Positions 33,660 to 45,858 of a DNA stretch of 64,000 bases are shown here, piece by piece. The notes under the pieces are model-generated. The model was given only the letters and a program-made list of their open reading frames with translations. It was not told the origin of the DNA and did no database searches. The DNA is from Favolaschia claudopus. Taxonomy: Eukaryota; Basidiomycota; Agaricomycetes; Agaricales; Mycenaceae. The stretch covers positions 399,461 to 463,460 of the forward strand of contig JAWWNJ010000177.1 in assembly GCA_037176885.1 (NCBI GenBank). The letters run 5' to 3'. Made by a program: the position numbers and the translations under genes. Numbering within the stretch: position 1 is the stretch's first letter; every line of letters starts with the position of its first letter.

Positions 33660-36600
33660 ATGCCTTCTGCACGCCCCCCGTACAGATTCCATCCCTCCAT
33701 GGCCTCCGCCAGCCCTCCTGGAGACCATAGAGTGACCACTATCCATGTCTCCAATCTACACTGTCCTAGTTGTGTCGCGACGATAACCGACGCGTTGTCC
33801 TCCCTTTCTCTCTCTGTCGACGTTTCTATCGTGCTGCAGACCGTCACTGTCCATCATCTGCAAAAGATCTCCGCAGACAACATTCAAACCGCGATCCTAG
33901 ACGCGGGGTTCGATGTAGACGTCCCTCAGGATTATTCCGAAGCTTCGAAGCGCCACGAAACTCATCTGCAACAATGTCTGCTGTGTCAACAGCAGCGCGA
34001 CGCGTCCCATCCCCAATTTCGCCTCACCATGTCGGTCGGGGGTATGACCTGCTCGTCCTGCACCAACACAATAACCCGCACATTGTCCGAAATCGAAGGC
34101 ATATCCGATGTAGTTGTCAGTTTACTTGAGAGCTCCGCCACCGCACTCCTCGATAGCAAAGAGCTCTCGGAAGTTGCGAACCAAGCCGTCGAGGACTGTG
34201 GATTCGAGCCTCACATCATGAGCGTTGACCCTCTTATATCGTCTGGGCCTGTTGACGATAACGATGGGCTGCGAACTATTTCTTTGCGTGTAGGAGGGAT
34301 GTTTTGCAAGTGTGTTTCTTTTTTCCTACCTCGTTGGCCTTCTCAGGCTCACTCGTACTTCTTAGGCACTGTCCGGCGAAAGCTATGAGCGCACTGGCAG
34401 CTCTTGGGCCTCGGGTGATCATCAATGCCCCGATAACCTCCCACACCGACCCCGTCGTAATCGTCTCTTATAAGCCCGAACCTCCATCCTTCACGATTCG
34501 TACAGTCATTGCCGCTTTGGAGGCTGCGAACTCTGCATTCCATGTTACTATCTATCGTCCCCCATCCTTGGAAGAGCGCGCCAAAGCGATGCACGCTCGG
34601 GAGCGACGCCGACTTCTTTACAGGTTACTCGTCAACATAGTCGTCGCAATCCCGACCTTCATCATCGGCATCGTATTCATGAGCCTGGTTCGAGACGGCA
34701 ACCCCACAAAAGACTTCCTCATGGCGCCGATGTGGACGGGAAACACCGCCCGATCCACTTGGGCTTTGTTTTTCCTCGCGCTTCCCGTGATGTTCTACAG
34801 TGCCGGATTATTTCACCGGAGAAGCATCAAGGAGATTGTAGCACTCTGGAAGCGGGGAAGTAGGACTCCGATTCATCAGCGGTTTATCCGTTTCGGCAGT
34901 ATGAACCTCCTGGTTTCGGCCGGTGTTTCTGTTGCGTTTTTCGCTTCTATTGGTCTACTCGCTCTCTCTGCTCGGCAGGAGCCCCAGATGATGGGAGACA
35001 CGACCACTTATTTCGATTCGGTGGTATTTTTGACAATGTTCCTCCTGGCAGGTAATCTTTGTTTTTCGAATATTGTGAATATTCTAACGCATACATATAG
35101 GTCGATATTTGGAAGCGTACAGCAAAGCTCGGACTACGGATGCTATTACTGCACTAGCGAGCTTGCGTCCCGCCGAAGCGCAACTCGTCGTCCCTACAGC
35201 CTCCGCAGACCCTATTCCGGACAGATCCTCCGACTATGATCCCGAAAAAGCCGAAAGCGACACGGAATTGGCCAGTTCTCTGCGGTCGAGGGTCATGAAA
35301 ATCTCCCCCGACTTGCTCGAAGTCGGTGACATTGGCAAGTCGATTATATCATTCTCTCAACTCCTGCTGTATGCTTATGAATCTCTCCTAGTCCGCTGCA
35401 ATGCTGGATCAACCCCACCTGCCGATGGGACTATCGTCGGACCCTCTGAAAAGAATACATTCACGTTCGACGAGAGCATGTTGACCGGGGAATCTATGCC
35501 GGTTATGAAGCAATTGAATGATAAAGTTTTCCTTGGATCCATCAACCGAGGGCCCAGCGTGCATGTGCGGGTAGACGCTGTCGGAGGCGGGTCTATGTAT
35601 GTTCTTCATCGCCTTGTGTGTTTGTTTCTTGTTGATCATCTTTGGCAGGCTGGACGGTATTGTTGCTGTTGTTCGTGAAGGGTCGACTCGACGAGCACCC
35701 ATTGAACGAGTTGCGGATGTCATTACTGGCTACTTCGTACCTGGTACGCGCCCTCTTCTTTGTATATTTATATCTTGACTTGAACACACTTCGCAGTGAT
35801 AACCTTGCTTGCCATCTTGACCTGGGTGTTGTGGCTAGCTCTAGCTTACTCTGGAGTCCTCCCACCTGATTATCTCGACACCGAAATTGGTGGTTGGAGT
35901 GAGTAATATTCCAACATAACCCCAGAACCTATTCTAATTTGTTTTTCTTGATAGCTGTCTGGTCCCTGGAATTTGCAATCGCCGTCTTCGTCGTCGCCTG
36001 CCCTTGTGGGATCGGCTTAGCCGCACCGACCGCACTCCTCGTTGGATCCGGACTCGCAGCCAAGTTCGGCATCCTCGCAAGGGGCGGCGGAGAAGCGTTC
36101 CAAGAGATGGAACGCGTAGACGTCGTGGTGTTTGATAAAACGGGAACTCTAACCGTCGGTGAGGAACCTAGAGTCTCGGACGTCGAGTTCCCCGTCGAGT
36201 CTTCTTCCCTGAAGAGAGAGGTTCTGTTAGGCATAGCCGCCGAGCTTGAGTCTGCGTCTTCCCACCCGCTCGGAATAGCGATTCGGCACTATTGTGCTTC
36301 TAATGGGGCCCTTGAGCAGCCCGGGTCGTCGTTTTCGGAAACGGCAGGTCTTGGAATCCAGGGCAAGTTTGAGGCGAGGACTGCCATCATTGGTAGCCAG
36401 GCTTTTATGCAGAAACACGGTGTGCTGGTCGACGAAGACACCGCTGAGCTCGTTCAGACTTGGAAAGAAGAAGCCAAAAGCGTCGTTTTCCTCGCCGTCT
36501 CCGAAACCGCCGATTCGACTCGCTTTAGCGCGCTCGCTGCAGTCTTTGCTGTCACGGATCCTATACGCCATGAAGCGCCGTCTGTAGTTTCGTGGTTCCA

Positions 36601-37470
36601 AAAGCAAGGAATAAACACATGGATGATATCGGGCGATAATTTCACAACGGCGTCCGCTGTTGCCAAAATGGTGGGCATTCCGGCATCCAACGTCGTCGCA
36701 GGGGTCCTCCCGCACGAAAAGGTGAGCTCATGCTGGTCAAGAGATGCGACTGAATGTTCATACTGCTTCGTATCAGGGTGAGAAGATTGAGATGCTTCAA
36801 AGCAGCGGCCATAAGCGACCTAGTGGTTTTTTCCGATCTCTCCGCCGACGACAATCCACGACTCCTCGCAGCATCGTGGCCATGGTGGGCGATGGCATCA
36901 ACGACGCGGTCGTAAGTAGTGGTCATTTGCCTCTCCTATGTGCTGTGTATTCACAACATTCTTACGACCAGGCGTTAACCGTGGCAGACGTGGGTATCGC
37001 CATTGGCTCTGGCAGTCAGTGTTACCCCTTCTTTCACTGGTCAACACTAAACCTTACTGAATGGAAATTTTAGGCGACGTAGCCATCTCGAGCGCAAGCT
37101 TCATTTTGCTGTCCTCGGATCTTCGAGCGTTAATAACACTGTCGGATCTTTCGCGAAGTATCATGAAACGGGTTCGACTTAACTTTGTGAGCATGATATT
37201 CGACGACCCTGTTGAGAAACTGACCTGTGTACGATCAGTTATGGGCCATCATGTACAACTTGGCCGCATTACCAATTGCCGCTGGAGTAATCTACCCCGC
37301 TGGGCATGTCAGACTCGACCCTGTGTGGGCGTCTCTAGCGATGGCACTTTCGTATGATTCCTTCCATCTCCCATTTGTACTATGTCCCTGAGATGTTCTG
37401 CAGCTCCGTCTCGGTTGTTTGCAGCTCTCTGGCCCTGAAGCTCTATCGGTCTCCGAAGCTGCCTCAATAG
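33660..37470 (+). CDS. CCC2: Copper-transporting P1B-type ATPase (CCC2/ATP7-like) with three HMA domains
   Basis: Pumps Cu(I) into the secretory pathway to load copper enzymes such as multicopper oxidases. Three N-terminal HMA domains: 'VSNLHCPSCVATITDAL', 'GGMTCSSCTNTITRTLSEI', and a third split by an intron, 'GGMFCK|HCPAKAMSAL', all with CxxC. Membrane segments begin at 'LLVNIVVAIPTFIIGIVFM'. The actuator loop has 'ESMLTGESMPVMK' (TGE) and the channel helix has CPC in 'VVACPCGIGLAAPTALLVG'. The phosphorylation site is 'FDKTGTLTVGEEP', the N-domain 'SHPLGIAI' carries the HP motif, and 'MISGDNFTTASAVAKMVGIP' and 'VAMVGDGINDA' complete the P-domain. The last exon ends 'SSLALKLYRSPKLPQ' with TAG at 37468-37470. 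About ten introns. The start may be 33660 or 33699. About 1,000 residues, normal for the family. Confidence 0.94.
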
Positions 37471-37768
37471 CCAGATGCTGGGACAATACACTGTGGTAGT
37501 TTACGATACAAGCCCTGCGCCGCATCGCGCCATGCCAGGCAAATGTTGAGCATAGATTGGTGCTCCACTGTACTCCAACGGTCGCTTGATATCGAGCAGT
37601 TCGTCACACTCTGGCGCATCATGTAGTAGTCGGCACGAAACCAGCGTAGACAGATATATAATGTAAAAGTTCGTACATGGCGGCGGTATATCTCTGCCAA
37701 CAAACAAGGTGTACAGACAAGATTTCGTAACATATCGTCAAAGGCATTAGTCGAGGCGTGGTCGCCGT

Positions 37769-38283
37769 CTAGAAAGGGTTTTCCTCATCGACTTCCATGG
37801 CTGGTGCTTCCTGGTGCTGGGCCTGTTCAGGCTGCCGGGTGTCTTCGTCGTCATCCTCATCTGCCCGTTCTTCTGCGGTAGAGGCAAATAGTTGGATGGG
37901 TTTTGCGCTCCTGGACAAAGGTGTCAGTGGCATGCGACGGCGAATATGAAACGCAGACAGACTTTGTGAAGTGCTTCTTCTTAGAGGCCGCAAGCTTCTG
38001 AGTGCACGGCGTCATGAGGTTGTCCGTCGGTGAGATGTATGTGGGGTTCCTGCAATGAAGACAGTGAGCACAATGGCAATGCCACCGACCAAAACCAGGA
38101 AACTGACAAGCTCTTCGCCATCTTCTTTTCGAGGAGAGCCTTGGCTCCCATTCCAGCGGGCTGGTTGACGACGTTCCCTAGCGGGGCTTTGGGGACGACA
38201 ACGTGGGCAGCCTGGGCGGGGTTGTGGAGGGGCTGGATCGGCGCGGAGATGGGAGAGTCGTTGGGGGTAGATGTAGAGGACAT
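37769..38283 (-). CDS. SPO12: SPO12-family protein (mitotic exit/cell-cycle regulator)
   Basis: Small nuclear/nucleolar protein of the Spo12 family, which in yeast promotes Cdc14 release in anaphase. ATG at 38283 (MSSTSTPNDSPISAPIQP). Three exons: the first ends 'ALLEKKMAKSL' (donor gtcagt), the second is 'NPTYISPTDNLMTPCTQKL' plus 'AASKKKHFTK', and the third starts 'SAKPIQLFAS'. The middle exon is the Spo12 signature 'SPTDNLMTPCTQKLAASK', whose S/T-P sites are the usual phospho-targets. The C-terminus is acidic (ADEDDDEDTRQPEQ...EVDEENPF), stop TAG at 37769-37771. About 125 residues. Divergent from the F-box gene (188 bp between ATGs) and convergent with the copper ATPase (298 bp between stops, nothing recognisable in it). 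Confidence 0.85.
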
Positions 38284-38471
38284 GATATGATAGTGACTGG
38301 GAGTTAACAACGCAAAGGGGGAGCAAAGGGGTGTGTGCTCGGACGACAAGGTGGTGGTTTTGGTTCAACTTCAAGTCTGCAAGAGCAAAGTGCCGTAACG
38401 CGTGTTGAACCTTCATCACGTGTCCGTTACCTTCTTCCTCGTCGCGCGTCACAATGTGACCGCGCAGAAAT

Positions 38472-40139
38472 ATGGTCGGTCTCCCCGAACTACCACCAGA
38501 ACTCATCGAGGCTGTCTGCCATCGACTAGATGCTTTGTCCATTATCCGCTTTACCCAGGTCAATTTAATGGCCTCTCAAAAACATCAATCAAATATTCAT
38601 CGCCGACAATCAGGTCTCGCGACAATTGTGGACAATTTTTCAACAATCCTCTGCGCTTCAGTACAAGGTACAACTCGAGATAAATGGTCTACAAGATGGC
38701 CAGTTTGGCTCCTGCAGCTCTGCTGCGCGACTGGAGCTACTGAAAGCCCACCAAGCCGCATGGGCCAATTTCAACTGTTCAAGTTCTGTCCAAAGTACAA
38801 TGAGTATGGGCGGAAATTATTGGGAACTCGTCGGCAATGTACTGGGCACCTACAGTTTGGAAAACGGCTTCTCATTCAACCGCATTCCTTCCGCTATTCG
38901 ACAAATTCCATCTGAACGGTGGTCTCTCACTGAACTATCTATCAAAGTGAATGATTTCTCTATGGACCTCTCGCAAGATCTTCTCCTAATCGTAGAAGTA
39001 ACCTTGTCGTAAGTTGGATTTGCGGCTGACTCCCCGTCTCACCCTTGCTCAGGAGGTCCACGGTCGTACATCTACTCTCCTTGAGTACAGGTCGCCCTCA
39101 CCCATTAGCTCGCACCCCACAACTATCTCGAGACGTCGATGAACATCGTCATTCTTCATCCTATCAATTCCAAATCCGAATTTACGGCGAACACATTGGA
39201 CTGCTGACGGATGCCCACGACGACACTGCCGGGTTAATGGTCTGGGAGTGGAAAACTGGAGTCATGAAGAAGGTATTTTTTCTGCTTTTGAAGTTTAGCA
39301 ATTTCTTTGAACCGAGGTTGTAGGATCTCAGCGGCGATGAGATCACTTCGTTCGCCTTTCTGGACCATCGTATGCTCCTCATTAGCGTTTACATCAATTT
39401 TCAGCCAGAATTGCGAGTGCTGGACATTGAAGGACCCAAGACCGCCATGTCGGAATACTCCTCTTTTCGACTGCCAGCCCTGAATACAGACAACTGGGAG
39501 ATATCTCAGGTCGACATGATGATCCAGACTGAACCCTCTCCGTCATGGACGACAGAGACGCGTCCCAGCGAGCCATTTACGACTTGTCACTCGGATCGAT
39601 TGTTCGTAATTTCCGTCCGGGGTTTCGGCTGGGAAAACGGGTCTGAATCCATATTCATACTCTGCGTCCGGCTTTCCGCCTTCCTGAACCTGATGGAACA
39701 TCCACCCCAGGGCTCAATAGATCGCGCAATAGCCTGGGATCAATGGGGACCCATTAACACGCGCATGCTCCGGATCCCGCTACTTCCAGACCCCTGGATA
39801 TGCTTTGTCTACGGCCAACGCTGTGTTGTGCAGACGTCGCAGACGCGTTGCCAAATCCTCGACTTCAACCCGCTCACTACACGAAAGCGCAGACAGGACG
39901 AAGAGACGGTGGACAAGCGTCGGCGAATATTCGAGTGTCCTGTGACAACTTCGGCGCCTTTTGCCGTTTACTCAGTGGACATTTCGGATTTCCCTTCCGC
40001 GGCGGTGATGTTGGCGGAAGATGGGATTATAACGGTGTCGGTAAGTACTAAGTGAAACTGTTCTCGTTCACGCGAGAAAGTGCCCTGACCGCTTGACATA
40101 CAGCCGGACGAAGAGTCGTTTACGATATTTTCCGTATGA
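38472..40139 (+). CDS. F-box protein
   Basis: Basidiomycete F-box protein, a probable substrate receptor for an SCF ubiquitin ligase. ATG at 38472: MVGLPELPPELIEAVCHRLD, then 'ALSIIRFTQ' joined by an intron (gtcaat...caatcag) to 'VSRQLWTIFQQSSALQYKVQ'. This is the compact N-terminal F-box (LPxELxxxIxxxLD...) with the linker typical of these proteins. The rest (about 450 residues) has beta-rich segments: 'SYQFQIRIYGEHIGLL', 'GLMVWEWKTG', 'FLDHRMLLISVYIN' and 'DRLFVISVRGFGWENG', suggesting a beta-propeller-like substrate domain without clear WD signatures. The final exon is 'SPDEESFTIFSV' (TGA 40137-40139). Substrate unknown. These genes are commonly expanded in mushrooms. Confidence 0.82.
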
Positions 40140-40521
40140 ATTTGCTAAGTAGAACCTTATACGTCTCGTTATTCCCCGGTGGGGAGTGGGCGGTGCGTTA
40201 TGCGAAATTAGATTGGCTGGGAAATGTGTGATGCCGCGATCATCCGTCAGTTGGTTGTGTTGTTGCAAGCTTGAACTCTGTTTCGTGGAATAGTCCACCA
40301 TCGTATGGCCCCGCCTCTGCCCTGCTCTCAGTTCTGAGGAGACAAGCTCTCCAGATTCGTATTTATATTCGCCGAGGCACCACCCCCACACCCCTAGGCG
40401 TGCCCATCACTTCGTCACAGTGAGCTCAGACGGCGCCTGTTGTTACCTATTACGAGGACCCACGCACCGTCTCTTATCTGCAGCCTCGTTTCACTCGTAT
40501 TCAAGGGCTCTACTTGCTGCA
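40140..40521. other. Intergenic region upstream of RHEB
   Basis: 382 bp between the F-box stop and the RHEB ATG, same direction. It includes an in-frame-looking ATG at 40420, but the reading upstream of 40522 is not RHEB-like, so I treat this as 3' UTR plus promoter. No repeat or RNA gene seen. Confidence 0.5.
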
Positions 40522-41382
40522 ATGTCCGCCAATAAACGTAGAATTGCCGTGCTAGGCTCCCGTTCAGTCGGTATGTTTGTCAGATCACACTTCACCCCAC
40601 TCTGATTGGGTTCCTCAAACCATCTGTTCCTCTCACTCATCTACTCCCCGGACTGATTTTTGAATACAGGGAAGTCATCTCTAATAATTCAGTACTGCCA
40701 GAACGAATTCGTCGAGTCCTATTATCCGACTATCGAATCTACGTTTGCGAAGACTGTCAACTTTAAGAACATTGATTATGATTGCGAAATCATCGACACC
40801 GCTGGCCAGGTTCGTTCACAATGTTCTTGAACCGAGCAACTACTCATCGGTTTCACAGGACGAGTTCTCCCTCTTAAATTCCAAGCACGCTATTGGCATT
40901 CATGGCTACGTCCTGGCACGTACTACGTGCTCGTTCTTTGTTCACCCAGCTCACTCATGGCTCCAGGTCTACTCAGTCAGCTCTCGGAATTCGTTCGATA
41001 TGATCCAAATTATCTACGACAAAATCATTGACTTTTGTGGGGTCACGAATATCCCGTGCGTTGTTGTGGGGTCCAAGGTGGACCTCGAGAAGAGGTACGT
41101 CCCTCCGTATTGTGTTCAGAATGTCCCTTACCATTCCCACAGTAGTCGGCAGGTCAAGCCCGAGGAAGGCCAAAAGCTAGCAAAGAGCAATGATGCCGCC
41201 TGGGTAGAAACTAGCGCAAAGACGAATGTCAACGTTGGTACGTTGTCGTTGTGGACCACACCATCGCGAGCGACTGACACGGCGCCACAGGCAAGGTCTT
41301 CGAACTATGTCTGAGCGAAATCGAGAAACGAACTCCCAGCAATCAAACCGAGCCTCCTGCCAGTCGATGCGTCGTCATGTAG
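40522..41382 (+). CDS. RHB1: RHEB-family small GTPase
   Basis: Ras-like GTPase that activates TORC1 in most eukaryotes and affects arginine/lysine uptake in yeasts. ATG at 40522: MSANKRRIAVLGSRSVG, then by an intron to 'KSSLIIQYCQNEFVESYYPT'. The P-loop is GSRSVGKS, with Arg-Ser where Ras has Gly-Gly, the diagnostic RHEB feature. Switch I is 'YYPTIESTF' and switch II is 'DTAGQ|DEFSLLNS' (split by an intron). Then 'VVVGSKVDLE', where the NKxD position reads SKVD as in fungal RHEBs, and 'VETSAK'. It ends 'SRCVVM' with TAG at 41380-41382, a CaaX box with M, consistent with farnesylation. Between 'IHGYVL' and 'VYSVSSRNSF' an intron is removed. About 185 residues, the normal size. Confidence 0.92.
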
Positions 41383-41616
41383 AACCTTTCAAGCCCTGAT
41401 ATTTTCCTCTTTCCTCTTTTCGGGAGTGTTTACATATACATAGAGTACTATTCTTCCTTTTCTCCTCGGGTGCCGGGAACGCTGTAGCGCTTGTAAACTT
41501 ACATCATCCATTACTTTGCTCTCCCTGGTGGTTCTTAATCCTCCCATAATGGCACTTGTACATTTCGCGCTATCGTTATACACTCTGAATACATACAGAC
41601 CGAAATAGACTGATTC

Positions 41617-44600
41617 TTAGGCCGTCCCATCTCCCAGGTACCGCAACTTGACCTCGCGTCCGTTCAGACCAACGGCCTGAATAGTTTGCGGGTCATCAGG
41701 AACAAGATCGATTCCCTGGTCACTCCATTTGACGTCTGGTCCGTCTACATCCAGGACTAAACCCTTGACTGGTCTATGGCTAGAGTTCAGAAGTTGCGTG
41801 TTCAAAAACCATCGAGCACCGACCTGTTTACGGTCAACGTGATGGACTCTCCATCTACGGCCGCTTTTACTGCAGTATCGGTTGGGAAGTTGATGAATTT
41901 GAAAGGCTCCGGCCTGAAAGTGATGAGATTTGACCAAATTGCGCGGAACAGCTCCAGAATACCAATTGCTGTATCTGGCTAGAACTTGAGCATTTTCGTC
42001 AATGAGTCTTGCCGAAACGATGATTGTCTTAGGAGTTTGTGACAGCTTTGTTCGAATAGGTTGACCAGGAAGAGTTCCCTTGTGTATTTCTGTGCTAGAA
42101 TTAGCTTTGAGCACAACCTCCTTTGACCTGGGAATTCGATAGGCTTCGTCCAAATCAAGCTTGACCAGGAATGAGCTGACCATTTGTCCCGCCAGCAGTC
42201 GGAATAGAGATCGAAACAGGTGACCTCGACGGTAACTTTCTTGTCGGCGAGCGTACTATTCGTACCCCAGATCTCAAGCACCGTCTCAATCGTAAACTGA
42301 GCGGCGGATACGTCGCTGGGAAAACTTTGCTTGTCCTTGCGGGCCATTCCAACCTTCGAATCGAAAGTCAGTACTGATGTAAGCTCGCTCAAAGCGAAGT
42401 AATCTGACTGTGTAAGGGCGCAGCTCCCGAGCGATGGTGAAATAGGCGGGCTTGGGCCGGAGGAAGTAATCCACTATAGCCCAAGAGGTGACCGGCCAAC
42501 AGTCGTTGATCTACGGAATGTCAGCCTAGAAAAACCAGCGTACGAGGCACCGCAAACCTGCCAAACGAGAGCACCGGCGGTATACTCTCGACCTTTCCCC
42601 GCCCAATTCCGTCTCCAGAGACGGTAAGCTGCCGCGAGGGTTTCTGCTTGCATGATTTGAGTATAATAGACATAACTGCTTCCTGTTCACGTAAGGTCCA
42701 ATTTTGTTTGAGAGAAGCACACCTTTCCATCTCGAAGGAATGTTTGAAATTTTCCACGAGGTAGAGCTAGATCGCAGTCAGGCATTGCTCGGCAAGAGGA
42801 AAAGATAACTTGCCTCCAACCTTCTCTCAAAACCATCTGCTTTATTATGATTGTTGTTCGTCCTGGGCCGAAACCATTGTTGAACATCTAAATCTTGACA
42901 GAAAACGGATCGACGAATACCTTGACTGAGGGAATCGCTCCCCCCTATCACCATCTAACCAATGATCAACTGTGCGGATGTTGGGGAATCCCTGCCTGCA
43001 AGTTGGTCCATCGGACATATGTCCACTTCGCCCAGAGAGAGACAAAGCTCACATTCCGAATTCGGAGACGAACCGCCCTGGCATCGGTTAAATGGATGCA
43101 GTATGATTTCAGATAGAGCTCGAGTACCTGACAGTATGTCCCAGTTATGCCATGGTTCTTGCGTTCTACAAGAGGGAAAAAAGGGATTAACCATATATCA
43201 AAATTTCCTGGTCAGCAGTCGCTTCTGCCCCGTTAATCTACTTCACAAGACTTGGGAGCGAGCGAGCATAGTGACATGCGCGGTCAGCGCAATGTGCCTG
43301 CGCATTCGCTCTCTGCAGCTTTCTCCCCTCCCAGAGACAAAGACAGCTTACCCGTGCCAGACATTCCACTGATGAATATCTCCGTAAAATGGGTTTCTGG
43401 TGTCTTTCCCGTGACCGCTATAGTTGTACGGTGAGCAAATGCTTTGGAACGGACACCTCAACTCACGAGTATGGGCATCCCCTCCAGTAGAATATGTCAG
43501 ACAACGTTTCGACCACATCGGGCAAAAGCCGCTCGTAAATGTGGCGTGCAGGGAAGTTTGTTTTAAGGAAATCGGATGTTTCGTCCGAGTAGTCCAATTC
43601 AAGTTTGGCGGATTCTGCGAGCTGATAATCTGAAACAACCGTCACCCACCGGAGGAGTCGAGTTCGGCCACGAGCTACCTTCATTGTTGCCCGCTAGTTC
43701 TCATAATCAATAAACAGTGTTTGATGTGGAATGACTCTGACCTAGGATTACTATGGAAGGATGATGTCGCAACCTTTTGACATTCTGCTGCGCCTCGGTT
43801 TGGACGGAATCCAGAAATGAGTCGTAGCCGGGATACTGGAATTCAAGGTGAACGGAAAATCATAGCATGGCGCATCTTGTCCCACCTGGCCACAACCAAA
43901 CATGAAATCCTGCCAGACGAGAACTGTCATGCTGTTCTGAGCATATTCGTTGCCTGGGATTAGAGGCACTCACTTCCGAGTTCTAAAGTCTTTCGTCAAG
44001 ACATTGGACAGAAATGGGGAAAGACTTTACCGTCGCACACGTCATAGAACACATCAGCTTCATAAATGCCACCACCCCATACACGAATCATGTTTTGGTT
44101 TCCATTGACGAGAAGCTCTAACCAAGCTCGATATCTTTCGGGTGTAATTCTAGAGGAAATTTCAGGGCAACATGCGATAGAACAGCCTGATCAATGCGTA
44201 CGTGGTCAGAAACGAGTCGGCTGGTATCCAGTTGGAGCCTGTTGGGGAGTTTCGAGATTGTTCAAGACAGAAAGATGGCGACAAACCTCCGCAGAAGACG
44301 CTGATGTTGTTGACCTCGAAGAAAAAGCTTAGGCCTTCTTGGTCGATTAGCTTGTCTTGTACAATGCGAACACGTCGAAATCCGATTTTCTGCGTTCTCG
44401 TGTCGAGGATGTTCCCTTCCTGCTCAACAGTCAGAGGAGATGGTGTAATTTTGAGGGAAGCAGATACCGGATCGGTGATGCTAACTTCCACGGTGTAGAT
44501 CGGTTGTTCACCATAATTAACCGGATACCACAATTGAAGCTGTCCTGCAGGGAACGAATGCGAAACTTGGCCAGATCCTTCATCCGTCGGGATATTTGTG

Positions 44601-45586
44601 TCCGAGAATTCCTCTGAGCCATCTGGCCGTTTCAAGATGAACGAAAAGAATCCTTTCTTTTTCTCAGCAGATGTGAATACAGCTGTAAATTTCGTGTCCA
44701 ACGATTCCGAAAATTGAGTTCGGACGTCAAGATCGACGACTCGATTGTCATAGCATTGTAAACTACGGATGGGTGTATGGATATGACCGCCAACAAGGAA
44801 TAAAACTTCTTCGTACCTGACAGGTTTCCAGGGACCTGTGGTCATGAGAATGGGACCCCAGTCCCACCCGTAGTTGTACTGGGCCTTGCGGACATGAAGA
44901 CGGCTTGAATCGCCATTCCAAAGCTGGTACTTGTCATGCTGGGCCTCGATCTCTCTTCCAACAGCGAATGCGCTATCGAAATTCAGGATGAGTTCATTTT
45001 CCCCCTCTTTCAGGAAGGACTTGGCGGGAACTCTGTAGGATAGAAACTGATTATTGGTTTTGAGGACTTCATTTCCATTCTGAATCGGAGTATAAGTGAG
45101 GCGCGGATGAATTGCTAAACGGCGCACCAGTACAACGGAAGCAAATGTATCGAGGCCGTCGAACACAAGATCAACGTTCGAGTATTTGTTCATTTCCTTA
45201 TCCTTATCGACAGAAAAGATGGTTTTGAACGCCCAGCGGCTTTCGCCGACCCCTTCATGCAGAGCGTCTCAGTGGTCAACATTTCAGAGTCCCAAATCGA
45301 GCACGAACATTGAACATCCCATTCCGCCCTACCGAGAAACTATAGGACATCGGTCAACAAGCCACCAGAATACAGAGGACAAACTGGATCGGGTATTCTC
45401 TTCAGCTTCAACAGCTCAACGTGCACAGTGGTAGGGAATTGCGTGACTAGAAGTGGACAACATTCAATCCTTCGTTGGCTTTTACATTGACGCGTAGAAG
45501 ATAGTACCTGGTAACCATTCGCCGCCCTTGGTTCCTTGCCCCCCATCAAGTTGAGTGAAGGTCCAGTCCTGTAGTAGACGATTCAT
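41617..45586 (-). CDS. Beta-mannosidase, glycoside hydrolase family 2 (intracellular type)
   Basis: Exo-acting enzyme releasing terminal beta-mannose from mannans and N-glycan cores. ATG at 45586 gives MNRLLQDWTFTQLDGG, continuing 'KGGEWLPVTQFPTTVHVELL', 'KLKRIPDPFLGRAEWDVQ' and 'GVGESRWAFKTIFSV'. The large exon 45193-44210 holds the jelly-roll and Ig domains: 'NVDLVFDGLDTFASVVL', 'KAQYNYGWDWGPILMTTGPW' and 'KIGFRRVRIVQDKL'. The TIM barrel includes 'VNGNQNMIRVWGGGIYEADV' and the acid/base Glu in 'GNNEDYQLAES' (split by an intron at 43680-43630). The nucleophile is the Glu of 'RFVSEFGMQ' (near 43060). The C-terminal exon ends 'GLNGREVKLRYLGDGTA' (TAA 41617-41619). No signal peptide, so probably the cytosolic beta-mannosidase B type. 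Introns in the 42.4-44.2 kb part were located by motif continuity and not all borders are certain. Confidence 0.92.
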
Positions 45587-45858
45587 GTTACGAAGGAGGA
45601 CAGCCCAGGAGAGTCCTTCGCCATCTGGGAACCTTGGCGGTAGTTTAAGCCATTTCGGACTTATCTCGGGCGACCGGCAATTCCGGGCCGCGGTAGCGTG
45701 TGGCAGAACGCGATCCCGTGATCGTGACTTAATCGTCCCCGCTTACCCCACCACAAGACTGAGCGTTCGGCGCATGGATTGGTTAGCAGCGATCCCAGCG
45801 GATAGCCCTTACATTGGTTGAACTCGATTCCCCATTAAACCAAAGCATTAAAAGTATT

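Noticed and set aside
45790..45840. Possible tRNA T-arm (GGTTGAACTCGATTCC)
   Set aside because: It does not match the GGTTCRANYCC pattern, and no acceptor, D-arm or anticodon stem can be built around it.
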